From Marichromatium gracile (GTDB taxonomy: Bacteria; Pseudomonadota; Gammaproteobacteria; Chromatiales; Chromatiaceae), in contig NZ_SMDC01000002.1 in NCBI RefSeq assembly GCF_004343155.1, positions 496,001 through 560,000 of the forward strand: a stretch of DNA of 64,000 bases, read 5' to 3'. Position 1 is the stretch's first letter, and every line of letters starts with the position of its first letter. The notes beneath the pieces are model-generated. The model was not told where the DNA came from. It searched no databases and was given only the letters and a program-made list of their open reading frames with translations. Of the stretch, positions 1 to 9,292 are shown one piece after another. The position numbers and the translations under genes were made by a program.

Positions 1-1
1 C

Positions 2-2143
2 GATCCCGCCCGCTATCGCGGTGAGGCCCATGCCAAAGAACATTCGACTCTATCGGCTGCCCTGATGCTGCTGTGGGCCAAGGCCCAGGGCTGGGACGCC
101 CTGCCGGCCTTGGCCTTGACTCAGGCGATCGCCGGGCATCATGTGGGCTTCGCTACGCTGGATTATCTGGAAGACCGCCTGATTCTCGAAGAAGGCGATG
201 CACTACTGGAGCAGTGGGCCTCGCTCGACCGGCAGGCCCTCGGGCGGGCCAGCGGCCTGGATCTGGCGGCGACGGAGGGCGACTTCGAGGACGCCCGCCG
301 CTGGCTGTTTCGCCGCCAGCGTGTCGGCGAGCGTCTGCAAGCCTTGCCGCTCGCCGAGGCGGTTGGCTTCCGCCTCTGGAGCCAGTTCCTCTTTGCGCTG
401 CTGCTGGAGTCGGACAAGGCGTTTCTGGCGCTGCGCGAGGAGCAGTTGCGGCGCTACTTCCAGCAGCCGCGTCCACAGCTCGCACCCGAATGCGTCGACG
501 CCCGACTGGCAGGCTTACCCGAGACGCCCCTGAACCGTCTGCGCGATGAACTGCGCACCCAGATCCTGACCACCACCGATGCCGAGCATCCCTGTTGCAC
601 CCTGACCCTCCCCACCGGCACCGGCAAGACCCTGCTGGCGGCCACCTGGGCGCTGGCCCAGCGCGCCCGGCTGGCCGAGGACGGCCCGCCACCGCGCATC
701 ATCATCGCCTTGCCATTTCTCTCCATCGTCGACCAGACCGAGCAGGAATACCGCACCCTATTGGGGCTGGACCCCGCCGGCTGCGCCCAATCCGATCGAT
801 TGCTCGCCAGCCATTCGCTCTCGCACGCCGAGTACGAGGTGGAAGGCGCCGCGCTCGGCTCGGCCTATACCCGCTTCTATCTCGACACCTGGCGCTCCGA
901 GATCATCGTCACCACCTTCGATCAGCTCCTGTTGGCGCTCTGCTCGCCGAAGACGCGGCATCAGATGCGCTTTCATGCGTTGATGGATGCCTTGATTGTC
1001 CTCGACGAGGTGCAGACGCTGCCTTGCCGGCTCTGGGATCTGGTCGACCACGCCTTGCGTGGTCTGTGCGCGGAGAGCACGACGCGGGTGCTGCTGATGT
1101 CGGCCACGCAGCCGGCGCTGCTCACTGGCGCGCGCGAGCTGGCAGGCGATGGCGCGCGGGTTGCCGCGATCTTCGGGCAGTTCAGGCGCTATCGGCTTCG
1201 GTTTCGTCACCGTGAACGTCAGGATCTGAACGGCTTCATTCAGGCGCTCGTGCCGCGACTGACGGAGTGGCGAGCGCAAGGACGGCGCGTGCTGATCACC
1301 CTCAATACACGGGCCAGCGCCAAGGCTGTGTGGCGGGCCGTCAGCGCACAATTCCCGGACATTCCCGTCTGGCTCATCAGCGCCGATGTCACGCCGCGCG
1401 ACCGGTTGAAGAAGATCGCGGCCATCAAAGCGCTGCGTCCGGGCGAACCGGGCATTGTTGTCTCGACGCAAACGATCGAGGCCGGCGTGGATATCGACAT
1501 GGACATCGTGATCCGCGACTTTGCGCCGCTGGATGCCCTGATTCAGGTCGCCGGGCGCTGCAACCGCCACAATCGTCTCGGCGATCAGGGTGGCGAGGTC
1601 GAGATCGTCTCGCTCAGCAGCCCGAAGGGCCGTGAGTATGCCGGTATCATTTATGATCAGGTCCTGCTCGACGCGACCCGCGAGGTGCTCGCGGAGCAAC
1701 CAGAGGCCCTGGGTGAGGATGCTGTGTTGGACCTGAGTCGGCGCTATTTCGATCTCATCCGGTCGCGCAAAAACACGGGGGCGGAGCTGACCGAAGCCTT
1801 CGCCCGTTGGGGTGAACTGCCGGATATTCAAAGCCTGCTACGGGGAAAGACGGGCGAGCAAACGTCTTTTCTGGCGCTGGCCGAGGATGAGGACTGGCTA
1901 AGGCTCGCGCTGGAATGCGCGCTCGCGGTCCCAGACCGCTGGGAGCGCCGCGAAGCGCTGCGTGCGCTGGCGGCCGATATCCAGCAGCGCACCGTCACGG
2001 TTTATACTCGCCGTGGTTTTCATCCCGAGGACTATGCCGATCCGATCGGATATTTTTGGCGACTTCGCTCTGGTTACTACCAACCGGATATAGGGCTGGA
2101 GCTCGGACTCGACGATGAGGACCCCGCCACATGTATTCTGTAG
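2..2143 (+). CDS. cas3: CRISPR-associated helicase/nuclease Cas3 (5' end outside window)
   Basis: Type I CRISPR interference enzyme: an HD nuclease plus SF2 helicase that unwinds and degrades the DNA strand displaced by Cascade. The reading frame is open from base 2, so the start lies upstream. The first residues hold the end of the HD domain (KEHSTLSA and AGHHVG). The helicase follows: Walker A LPTGTGKT (about 601-627), a DEVQ box (about 1000-1014), LLMSATQP (motif III), and QTIEAGVDID plus QVAGRCNRHNR (motifs V/VI, about 1470-1575). The C-terminal Cas3 region is present and the frame is intact. An IS3-family fragment begins two bases after the TAG stop. No cas4, cas1, cas2 or repeat array follows. 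The subtype cannot be fixed without the upstream genes. Confidence 0.93.
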   Translation, partial: DPARYRGEAHAKEHSTLSAALMLLWAKAQGWDALPALALTQAIAGHHVGFATLDYLEDRLILEEGDALLEQWASLDRQALGRASGLDLAATEGDFEDARRWLFRRQRVGERLQALPLAEAVGFRLWSQFLFALLLESDKAFLALREEQLRRYFQQPRPQLAPECVDARLAGLPETPLNRLRDELRTQILTTTDAEHPCCTLTLPTGTGKTLLAATWALAQRARLAEDGPPPRIIIALPFLSIVDQTEQEYRTLLGLDPAGCAQSDRLLASHSLSHAEYEVEGAALGSAYTRFYLDTWRSEIIVTTFDQLLLALCSPKTRHQMRFHALMDALIVLDEVQTLPCRLWDLVDHALRGLCAESTTRVLLMSATQPALLTGARELAGDGARVAAIFGQFRRYRLRFRHRERQDLNGFIQALVPRLTEWRAQGRRVLITLNTRASAKAVWRAVSAQFPDIPVWLISADVTPRDRLKKIAAIKALRPGEPGIVVSTQTIEAGVDIDMDIVIRDFAPLDALIQVAGRCNRHNRLGDQGGEVEIVSLSSPKGREYAGIIYDQVLLDATREVLAEQPEALGEDAVLDLSRRYFDLIRSRKNTGAELTEAFARWGELPDIQSLLRGKTGEQTSFLALAEDEDWLRLALECALAVPDRWERREALRALAADIQQRTVTVYTRRGFHPEDYADPIGYFWRLRSGYYQPDIGLELGLDDEDPATCIL

Positions 2144-2144
2144 C

Positions 2145-2290
2145 TGTTGTGCCCCGACTATACCCGTTCGACCGCCTGCCCCTTGAACTCCAGCCTGTAT
2201 ACCCGCTTCGGGATCTTCTGCATCGTGCTCTCCAAGCGTTGATCGTCAGTCTACGTCAATCCTTGGGGGACGAAATTCAGGGGGGACCTC
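2145..2290 (-). mobile_element. IS3-family element, left-end fragment (orfA start)
   Basis: Read on the minus strand, this segment matches the left end of the IS3-type element at 21669-21812 almost base for base. It carries the terminal CCCCCCTGAATTTCG block, the leader, and the ATG of orfA encoding MQKIPKRVY. The match stops at about 2145, next to the cas3 stop codon. The orfA fragment has an internal TAG, so it is dead. It is a truncated IS remnant with no right end, left by a deletion or a later rearrangement. Confidence 0.85.
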
Positions 2291-2302
2291 GGCCTATTCC
2301 AC

Positions 2303-2338
2303 AAAAAACCGGCGCGTCTACATAGGGCGCGCCGGTTT
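2303..2338 (-). terminator. Rho-independent terminator of the Spy-like gene
   Basis: Perfect 11-bp inverted repeat AAACCGGCGCG / CGCGCCGGTTT (2306-2316 and 2328-2338) with an 11-base loop. On the minus strand it is followed by a run of six T (A run at 2303-2308). It sits 26 bases beyond the stop of the gene at 2364-2954. It could also stop read-through from cas3. Confidence 0.85.
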
Positions 2339-2363
2339 CCTTTTGCAGTGATTGGTTGAGTGT

Positions 2364-2954
2364 TCAGAACCGATCGCAATCACCGGGCATCATCGGGTAG
2401 CCGCCGGGCATCGGGCCCGGGCCGTGGTGGCGCATCGGCGCGTGGTGGCCGCGGCGCTGCATCGGGGTGTCGAGGGCGGCGCGCTGCTCCTCGGTGAGGA
2501 TCTCGGCGACCGCCTCGCGCAGCTCGGTGCGGGTGAGGTCGAGCTGCTGGTGCTGGCGCTGGAACAGCTCGGTGAGCGTCTGGGTCTGCTCGGCGGTGAG
2601 GCCGACGCGCTCGTCGAGTCGGTCGACGCGGCGTTCGATGCGTCGCTCGCTGAGCCGGTCGCGCTCGGCGCGCTGCGCGTCGGTGAGCAGCTCGTTGATG
2701 CGCTTGCGGGTCTCGAGCTGCTGTTGCTCGCGGGCCTGACGGGCCTCGTCGAGGATGACGCGGACCTGGTCGCGCTGGGCGTCGTCGAGGTCGAGGCGGT
2801 CGGCCATGCGCGCCATGGGCATGGGTAACTCGTCGCCCGGGCCGTAGCCGTATCCGGGGCCGAAGGGCATGGCGAGTGCGATCGGGGCGGCGACGACGAG
2901 GCCGACGGCGAGTGCGATGCCACGGATGCGGGGGGTGTCGAGTCGGGTGTTCAT
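2364..2954 (-). CDS. Spy/CpxP-like periplasmic LTXXQ protein
   Basis: A 196-residue protein with an N-terminal signal peptide (hydrophobic stretch ending ALA-MPFG near residue 29). A long helical body follows, with two LTXXQ-type motifs (LTAEQTQTL and LTEEQRAAL), and a His/Gly/Pro/Met-rich tail ending GDCDRF. Spy/CpxP proteins are periplasmic chaperones or metal-stress sensors. The His/Met-rich tail suggests metal binding (inference). A GGAG ribosome site lies about 11 bases before the ATG. It lies 137 bases downstream of the sensor gene at 3092-4705 in the same direction, and its terminator is visible. No two-component pair is adjacent. Confidence 0.8.
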   Translation of the reverse strand: MNTRLDTPRIRGIALAVGLVVAAPIALAMPFGPGYGYGPGDELPMPMARMADRLDLDDAQRDQVRVILDEARQAREQQQLETRKRINELLTDAQRAERDRLSERRIERRVDRLDERVGLTAEQTQTLTELFQRQHQQLDLTRTELREAVAEILTEEQRAALDTPMQRRGHHAPMRHHGPGPMPGGYPMMPGDCDRF

Positions 2955-3091
2955 GATCTTCTGCGCTCCTGCTGGTTGGAATGGGCGCGCCGCTCGGCGG
3001 CGGTGGAGCCCGTTTGCTCCGACACCTTCAGGTTAGGTGGGGCGGGTGCAGGCTCGGTGCAGGGATTGCGGAAAGATTGTGGAGACCGGAC

Positions 3092-4705
3092 TCAGAAGCG
3101 GGTACGGATGTATTTCAGCGCACGGCTGATCGACAGCTCGATGTTGGAGGGGCCGCTGCGGATGATGAACAGCTCGCGCTTCTTGTCGTCGTGGAGGAAC
3201 ACCGGCGCATCGGCGCGCTCGCACTCGACCGCACCGAGACGCACGCCGTCGAGCTCGAGGAGGAAGAAGCGCACGTAGCGGGCGTATTCGGGGCCGAGGT
3301 GTTGGTTGAGCAGGTTCTTGAAGTGCAGCTGGCACTTGTCGTCGTTCTCGAACTTGTCGGCGTCCATGCCGAGCAGGGTGCCGTCGTCGGCCACGCCCAT
3401 CAGCAGGATGCCGCCCTCGGTGTTGAGGAAGGCGGTCACGCCCTTGAGCCAGGCCAGCTCGATCTCCTTGCCCGGGGTCTTGGTGTGGAGGTTCATCCGC
3501 ATGGTGGACTTGAACTCCAGGTGCGCGCCCTCGCCGCTGCGGATGAGTTCGCGCAGGTCCTGCTGCGGATGGCGCCGATCGATGGTGAGCCTGGGCAGGT
3601 CGCGTAGCTGGCGGCTGTACTTGCGCACCACCACCGAGGCCATGGTGAGGCTGGCGGCGAGGATGGCGAACGCGGTGAGCGCGACGATGTGCCAGCGGCT
3701 CTGGAGGATGGTGAGGGTGGCCGAGACCGGCAGCGCGACGGCGACCCAGGCGCCCTCGGGGTGGTCGGTCAGCGGGCGGAAGCCGCCCCACCAGTCGCGT
3801 CCGCCGCTGCGAAAGCGCACCAGCCCGTCGGCGGGACGGTCGGCGTCCTTCCAGGCGGCCACGGCATCGAAGGCCAGCGGGCCGCCGAGGCGCTCGTGCG
3901 CGGAGAAGAAGCTGGCGGCGCGATCGCTGGCGTGACTGCCGCTGACCTCGGGCGAGGGGACGAAGACGCCGCCGTCGCCGTTGAACAGGAAGCCGTAGCC
4001 CCCCGGTGGCAGATCGAGCCCCTCGATGGTGCCGACGATGCGCTCGAGGGTGACGTCGAGCGCGCTCACCCGCAGCTCGCCCGCCTGTTCGCGGGCGATC
4101 GCGACCGTGGTGCCGGGGACGCCGAGCGAGGCGAAGATGTAGGGCGCGCTCCATACCTGGGTGTCGGGGTGGGCGGTGGCGTTGCGATACCAGGGGCGGT
4201 CGCGGGGATCGTAATCGCTGCCCTGTTCACGGGTCTCGAGCGCCTTGAGCTGAGCGTCCCAGCGGGTGATGCGCAGCCGCTGCGGATCCTCGGGGTCGCG
4301 CACCCGGGTCAGCCAGCCCTCGCGGGTACGCCCGAGGAAGTATTCGGCGCCGTCGGCGCCGGCCTCGATGGCGCCGGCGACCTGGGGCATGTGGGCGAGG
4401 ATGGGGGTGAGACGCTCGTTGAGCGCTTGTTCGTCGAGCGGGCCGAGCCCGGCGCTCTCCATGCCGTCGCGCACGATCAGCAGCTGTTGCTGCACCGGGA
4501 GGAGCAGGCCGCGCACCTCGTCGCGCACCAGCGCCGAGGCCGACTCGATGCGGTTGCCGGCGAGGTCGTGCTTGATGTCGTCGATCAGCAACACGTTGAT
4601 CAGCACCAGCAGGCCGACGGTGCCGGCGACCAGCAGGATGAGATCGCGCAGCAGACGGTTGCGGATCGGCCCGGAGGAGAGGTGCAGCAGCGAGAGCGGG
4701 TTCAT
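3092..4705 (-). CDS. Membrane sensor (dCache-like) fused to AlbA_2/Schlafen-type domain
   Basis: A 537-residue protein in three parts. Transmembrane helix 1 is at about residues 20-42. A large periplasmic region follows, with the dCache-like motif DPRDRPWY at about 166-173. Helix 2 is at about 338-360. The cytoplasmic part is an AlbA_2 domain from about 387, shown by GEGAHLEFKST and FLNTEGGILLMGVADDG. AlbA_2 domains occur in Schlafen-related and transcription-regulating proteins and bind nucleotide or nucleic acid. Joining one directly to a periplasmic ligand sensor, with no kinase, cyclase or methyl-accepting domain, is unusual. It follows the GGDEF/EAL gene by 46 bases, so the two may be co-transcribed. 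Output and ligand are unknown. Confidence 0.8.
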   Translation of the reverse strand: MNPLSLLHLSSGPIRNRLLRDLILLVAGTVGLLVLINVLLIDDIKHDLAGNRIESASALVRDEVRGLLLPVQQQLLIVRDGMESAGLGPLDEQALNERLTPILAHMPQVAGAIEAGADGAEYFLGRTREGWLTRVRDPEDPQRLRITRWDAQLKALETREQGSDYDPRDRPWYRNATAHPDTQVWSAPYIFASLGVPGTTVAIAREQAGELRVSALDVTLERIVGTIEGLDLPPGGYGFLFNGDGGVFVPSPEVSGSHASDRAASFFSAHERLGGPLAFDAVAAWKDADRPADGLVRFRSGGRDWWGGFRPLTDHPEGAWVAVALPVSATLTILQSRWHIVALTAFAILAASLTMASVVVRKYSRQLRDLPRLTIDRRHPQQDLRELIRSGEGAHLEFKSTMRMNLHTKTPGKEIELAWLKGVTAFLNTEGGILLMGVADDGTLLGMDADKFENDDKCQLHFKNLLNQHLGPEYARYVRFFLLELDGVRLGAVECERADAPVFLHDDKKRELFIIRSGPSNIELSISRALKYIRTRF

Positions 4706-4751
4706 GGCGCCGGATTATAGCCCAGCGCCCGCGGCTGACCCCAGTGATGGA

Positions 4752-6815
4752 TCAGAGATCGGCGCTGCGCACCTTGTGGCTGATCAGCGGCGCGGGCTTG
4801 CCGATGTAGTAACCCTGGGCGAAATCGATTCCCAGGGAGGCGATCTTGCGATAGATCGCCTCGTCGCTGACGAACTCGGCGATGGTCTTGATGCCGAGGC
4901 GTCGGGCGAAGTCGACGATGGTCTCGACGATGACCTCGGCATGAGGGTCGGTGAGGATGTTCTTGATCAGCGAGCCGTCGATCTTGAGGAAGTCGATATC
5001 GAGGTGGATCAGGGTCTCGAAGTTGGAGTAGCCGCTGCCGAAGTCGTCGATCGCCACCCGTGCGCCGAGGCGCTTGACCTGATCGATGAACGCCTTGATC
5101 CGCTCCGGGCTGGAGAAGCCCTCCTGCTCGGTGATCTCGAAGATCAGCCGGTCCATGACGCCGTGCTGGCGCTGCAGTGTTTCGAGGGTGTCGAGGATGT
5201 CGCTCTCCTCGATGTCCTCGATCGCGAGGTTGATGCTCAGGGCCAGTTCGGTGGCGCTGAAGCAGGCGACCGACTTGCGCAGCATGCTCGCCGACAGCTC
5301 CTTGTAGTTGCCCGAGCGCTTGGAGACGGCGAGGAACTCGGCGGGGGTGTAGAGGGTGCCCTCGGCGTCGCTGATGCGCATCAGTGCCTCGTACTTGCAG
5401 ATCCGACCGGTACGGACGTCCTGGATCGGCTGGAAGTGAGGCGTGATCCAGTCCTGGGTGATCGCCTTGCGGATGATCCGGGTGGTCTTCAGGTTCTGCT
5501 GGTACTCCTTGAGGATCGGCAGGTCCTCCTGGAAGGTGGCGATCTTGGTGTGCTTGAGCTTGGCGTACTTGAGTGCGGTGGTGGCAGCGACGATCGGGCT
5601 GGGGTGGCGACTGCTGGCGATGCCGGCGCTGATCGAGGCGGTGATGGTCTCGCCCTTGACGGTCTGCTCCTTGTTACCGAAGCGCTCGACGAAGGCCAGG
5701 ATGTGCATCTCGAACGCTTCCAGCGCATCGCCTCGGCTGTCGAAGATGGCGAACTCGTCGCCGTTGAGGCGGTAGATGGCGTAGGGCTGGTGGGCGAAGA
5801 ATTGGCGCAGCAGGGTGGCGGTCGAGCGCAGGAAGTCGTCGCCGGCGTTCATGCCGAGGAAGTTGTTGACCTCCTTGAAGCGGTCGATGTCGAGGATCGC
5901 GAGGTTGAAACTGGCGGCGTGCTCGATGTCGTAGATCAGGCGCTGGCGCGAGAGCAGGCGGGTGAGGCTGTCGTAGTTGGCGCGCTGGTTGAGTTGGGAG
6001 ATCAGCTCGGCGATGTTGTCGTAGAAATAGCGGCTGAGCTTGCCGAGTTCGTCGTTGCTGTGGGGGCGATTCCTGAGCTGCAGCGCGACCGGGTCCTGGC
6101 TGTGCATGCGCTGCATGTCGTCCATCAGGGCGTAGATGGGGTTGATGATGTTGCGATTGATCTGGCGCGCGGTCAGGCGAACCAGGATCAGGGTGACGAA
6201 CAGATAGATCAGGGTCTGGACGATGATGCTCTCACGGGTGGCGCTGGCGATGTCCTCGTGCAGATGCTCGCGGGTCTCGTGCAGCTGGCGTCGTTTCTCC
6301 CCGATGAGTTGCTGGATCGGCGCCAGGGTGTATTCGACCTCGAGCCGACCGATCGACTCGTCGTTGTAGACGATCTCCAGGGTGCGCGGCATGCAGCCGC
6401 TCACCCCCTGGCGGCGCGCGCTGGCGATCGCCTCGTGGGTGAGGTTGTCGATCACTGCGATCGAGCACACCGCCTGGTGCTGGACGAGCTTGTCGGTCTT
6501 GTCCTGGAGCGAGAGCAGGTTGAGATTGTAGAGTTCGTGGGCGACGGTGAGGGCCATCATCTGCAGGTAGTGCTCGATGTCCTCCTCGAACTTGTCGACC
6601 ATGGCCGTGTGTTCCTGCTCGATATAGTCCTGCAGGGTGCTGAGGCTGCTGCGCTCGATCGCCGATTCGAGCCGGAACGAGTTGTAGAGCTGGAGGAAGA
6701 AGAGGACGCACATCAGCAGCAGCGTGATCACCGAGATCACGAATATCAATTTGAATTTGATGGAATTCTTATGAATCATGCTGCTCAACTTCTCAGTCTG
6801 CGAAGCCTCGGGCAT
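4752..6815 (-). CDS. GGDEF-EAL membrane protein, probable c-di-GMP phosphodiesterase
   Basis: A 687-residue inner-membrane protein. It has a helix at about 20-42, a periplasmic/coiled-coil sensor region, a second helix, a HAMP-like linker (NPIYALMDDM), then GGDEF and EAL domains. The GGDEF signature is altered to NGDEF, so cyclase activity is doubtful. The EAL domain keeps KYEALMR, the Asn of SINLA, the Glu of EITE, DDFGSGYSNF, FLKIDG and AEFV, so hydrolysis of c-di-GMP is likely. The ATG at 6779 (MIHKNS) is an alternative start just before the first helix. Neither start has a strong ribosome site. It is first in a possible run with the AlbA_2 sensor. Confidence 0.9.
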   Translation of the reverse strand: MPEASQTEKLSSMIHKNSIKFKLIFVISVITLLLMCVLFFLQLYNSFRLESAIERSSLSTLQDYIEQEHTAMVDKFEEDIEHYLQMMALTVAHELYNLNLLSLQDKTDKLVQHQAVCSIAVIDNLTHEAIASARRQGVSGCMPRTLEIVYNDESIGRLEVEYTLAPIQQLIGEKRRQLHETREHLHEDIASATRESIIVQTLIYLFVTLILVRLTARQINRNIINPIYALMDDMQRMHSQDPVALQLRNRPHSNDELGKLSRYFYDNIAELISQLNQRANYDSLTRLLSRQRLIYDIEHAASFNLAILDIDRFKEVNNFLGMNAGDDFLRSTATLLRQFFAHQPYAIYRLNGDEFAIFDSRGDALEAFEMHILAFVERFGNKEQTVKGETITASISAGIASSRHPSPIVAATTALKYAKLKHTKIATFQEDLPILKEYQQNLKTTRIIRKAITQDWITPHFQPIQDVRTGRICKYEALMRISDAEGTLYTPAEFLAVSKRSGNYKELSASMLRKSVACFSATELALSINLAIEDIEESDILDTLETLQRQHGVMDRLIFEITEQEGFSSPERIKAFIDQVKRLGARVAIDDFGSGYSNFETLIHLDIDFLKIDGSLIKNILTDPHAEVIVETIVDFARRLGIKTIAEFVSDEAIYRKIASLGIDFAQGYYIGKPAPLISHKVRSADL

Positions 6816-7438
6816 GGATTGCCGCTGCGCATGTCAATGGGGTTGGATGCACTCCTCGCGCGCTCCCCGTCCCTGTAGGGAGCAACGCATGACCGCGCCT
6901 GGCGCGTGCGCCCTCGTCCAGTCATCAGCGCTGGTGAACCTGTGATGACATGCCTCGATGGTTGAGTTTGCGACGTGGGGCATGTGATGATGCGCGCAAA
7001 CGTCTGTGTCACCATTGGCCCTGGCCGGCTTCGAGCTGTCGCTGCTGTCCCGCATGGGGATTCCAAGTGCTCAATCGCTGCGTGGTGGATCGCCGTGGGC
7101 ATGCAAGGATCCTGTCTTAAGTCATGTCGCCGTGGCTATTGTCAAGCGGCACCCGCCTGTTTCTGCCGATCCGGCCCTTCGCGACGATGCGCTTATACAG
7201 AATAGTCCGGATATGGACGGCAGCTATCTGCAACCGGATCCCGCGGCTCGGGCGACCGAATGCCGTCTCTGCCCGACCTCTTTCACCGTTTCGTCTCATT
7301 GGCCGGATCGCTTGGCGGTGCCATTGCTGATCGGCGATGTCGTCAGGGGCGATGGCCAGGTTGCGGTCTCTATGATGCCCCGCCGCTCCCGACCCGATGA
7401 TAGCGATTCGCCAACTGCCACCGAGGGATTTGATCAAG
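6816..7438. other. Intergenic region, no gene recognised
   Basis: About 620 bases between the divergent EAL gene and the chemoreceptor. The base composition is less GC-rich than the flanks. A GCTCCC...GGGAGC hairpin lies near 6863-6884. The short open frames on either strand have no ribosome site, no recognisable family and no codon bias like the neighbours. It probably holds the two divergent promoters. I could not place a convincing sigma-70 or sigma-28 box. Confidence 0.5.
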
Positions 7439-8962
7439 ATGACAAGCGGTCTGAAGACGAAACTGAATCTGGCACTCATCCTCGTGGTCTCGGTGGTGCT
7501 GGTCAGCTATGGCGTCTGGGACGTGATGCGGGTCGAGGCTACCGAGACGGCGCGTCAGCAGCATGACATCACCGCCGCCTTCGAGCGGCTGGAGACCGGT
7601 CTGCCCAAACCGCTGTGGGATTTCGCGATGGCCACGGTCGATGACATCCTGCGTGGCGAGATGGGGCATCCCGCGATCGTCGCCGTGGCCGTCGAGGGGG
7701 TGGATGGCGAGTTCGTCGCCGGCTTTTCCGCTCGGCCCGAGGTCGCCTCGATTGAGCGCATGCCACAGCCCGAGGGCGTGGATGTGGTCTCGCGCGAGCT
7801 GGTCTATACCGGTAACGGGCTGGAGAATCCGTTGGGCAGGGTGTCGCTCTTCGTCTCGCCCGAGCCGCTGCGCCAGGCCGTGCACGAGGCGCTGGTGCGC
7901 AACGTGTTGATCGTGCTCGTGCTCAACCTGGTGCTGGTGGTCTCGGTGAGCTTCGCCCTGACCCGATTGGTGCTGAAGCCGCTGGCCGGGATCTTGACGC
8001 GGGTGCGCGATATCGCCGAGGGCGAGGGCGACCTCAGCAAGCAGGTCGAGAGCGACCGCGCCGATGAACTCGGAGAGCTGGCACAGGCGCTCAACCGTTT
8101 CATCGGCTCGATCCGCGAGATCGTCATCGAGGTCGAGACGGTGATCGGCGGGTTGAGCGGCACTGCGCAGCGCACCAGTGACACCGCAGGCGATCTCAGC
8201 CGTCAGCTCGCCCAGCAGCAGGAAGACCTTTATATGCTCACCACCGCGCTCAACGAGTTCAGCGCGACCGCCGACGAGGTGGCGCGCAACGCCGCGCTGG
8301 TGGCCGAGGCTGGAGAAGAGGCTGGTACGCGTGCCGGCTCCGGTCTCGATCAGGTGCGCGCGGCCAATCTGTCCAACGGTGAGCTGGCAGAGAGCGTCGA
8401 TCAGGCCGCCGATGTGATCGGTGAACTGCGCCAGAGCACCGAGGCGATCACCGGCATCCTCGATGTGATCTGCGGCATCGCCGATCAGACCAACCTGCTC
8501 GCGCTCAACGCCGCGATTGAGGCGGCGCGCGCCGGTGAGGCGGGGCGCGGCTTCGCGGTGGTGGCTGACGAGGTGCGGGTGTTGTCGCAGCGTACCCAGG
8601 AGTCGACGACGCAGATCCAGGAGACCATCGCCGGTCTGCAGCGGCGCACCGAACAAGCGGTGAGCGCGATGGAAGCGGGGCGGGCGAAGTCGCGCCATAG
8701 TGTCGACCAGGCCTCCGCCGCTGGTCAGGCGTTCGAGGAGATCGATGCCGCGATCAAGCGAATCATCGAGATGATGAGCAGCGTGGCTACCGCCGCCGAG
8801 CAGCAGAGCGCCACGGTCGCCGAGATCGAGCGCAACGTTGGCAATATTCAGCAGGTCCACGAGCGCACCGTCGCCGCCTCGCAGACCACGAGCGACTCGG
8901 GCGAGGGGTTGGCGGCCAGCGTGACGCGATTGCGCGCGCTGTTTGGTAAGTTCCGGCTCTGA
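7439..8962 (+). CDS. Methyl-accepting chemotaxis protein
   Basis: A 507-residue chemoreceptor. The ATG at 7439 is preferred over the upstream ATG at 7397 because GAGGGA sits about 10 bases before it and the first membrane helix ([16 protein letters not shown]) then starts near the N-terminus. A short periplasmic sensor domain follows, then helix 2 ([17 protein letters not shown]), a HAMP region ([11 protein letters not shown]), and the signalling hairpin with the invariant [18 protein letters not shown]. The sensor domain is a small unassigned type. No CheA, CheW or other chemotaxis gene is adjacent. Confidence 0.95.
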   Translation: MTSGLKTKLNLALILVVSVVLVSYGVWDVMRVEATETARQQHDITAAFERLETGLPKPLWDFAMATVDDILRGEMGHPAIVAVAVEGVDGEFVAGFSARPEVASIERMPQPEGVDVVSRELVYTGNGLENPLGRVSLFVSPEPLRQAVHEALVRNVLIVLVLNLVLVVSVSFALTRLVLKPLAGILTRVRDIAEGEGDLSKQVESDRADELGELAQALNRFIGSIREIVIEVETVIGGLSGTAQRTSDTAGDLSRQLAQQQEDLYMLTTALNEFSATADEVARNAALVAEAGEEAGTRAGSGLDQVRAANLSNGELAESVDQAADVIGELRQSTEAITGILDVICGIADQTNLLALNAAIEAARAGEAGRGFAVVADEVRVLSQRTQESTTQIQETIAGLQRRTEQAVSAMEAGRAKSRHSVDQASAAGQAFEEIDAAIKRIIEMMSSVATAAEQQSATVAEIERNVGNIQQVHERTVAASQTTSDSGEGLAASVTRLRALFGKFRL

Positions 8963-9292
8963 GCGACCCTGGACGGCCACGGGAGGCTCGTCCATTTCAT
9001 CAGGAGGCGCCCGTCGGTGCCCGGATCGGTGTCGGCCAGGCAGGGCGGACGCTGCTCCGCTCCCAATGGATTTGGGTGCGCGCGAGGTTTCGCGCCACCG
9101 TCACGCCTTCCGGTGTGACGTCTCACAAGGGATCCGAGTTGATCTCAGCCAGGGGCGGGCCATCGTGGCGCCCGCTCGCGGACCGGGTGCAATTCCGTGC
9201 GTGACTCGGGGGGTGCGCTCTCCCGAAATGGCCCGCTCAATCGCGTGGCCAGGTGCGGTGTTGCGCCCATGTCTCAACAGCCAGAGAAATAC
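8963..9292. other. Intergenic region with a hairpin
   Basis: Between the chemoreceptor and the porin. The hairpin GTCACGCC-TTCC-GGTGTGAC (9100-9119, one G-T pair) has no T-run, so it may be a weak terminator of the chemoreceptor or part of the porin leader. I saw no riboswitch core or protein-coding frame of note. Confidence 0.4.

Noticed and set aside
2131-2325. A short plus-strand protein after cas3
   Set aside because: The sequence is the complement of an IS3-type left end; the frame has no independent support.
4266-6878. An 870-codon plus-strand frame opposite the sensor and EAL genes
   Set aside because: Antisense shadow: the product is acidic and repetitive (Asp/Val/Glu/Leu) with no family motifs, while the minus strand encodes full GGDEF/EAL motifs.
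7140-7240. Sigma-28 flagellar promoter for the chemoreceptor
   Set aside because: GCCGAT occurs after a TCAAG element, but the spacing is about four bases too long for the sigma-28 consensus.
8963-9292. Riboswitch in the leader of the porin gene
   Set aside because: GC-rich hairpins are present but none of the conserved cores of cobalamin, TPP, SAM or c-di-GMP riboswitches could be matched.
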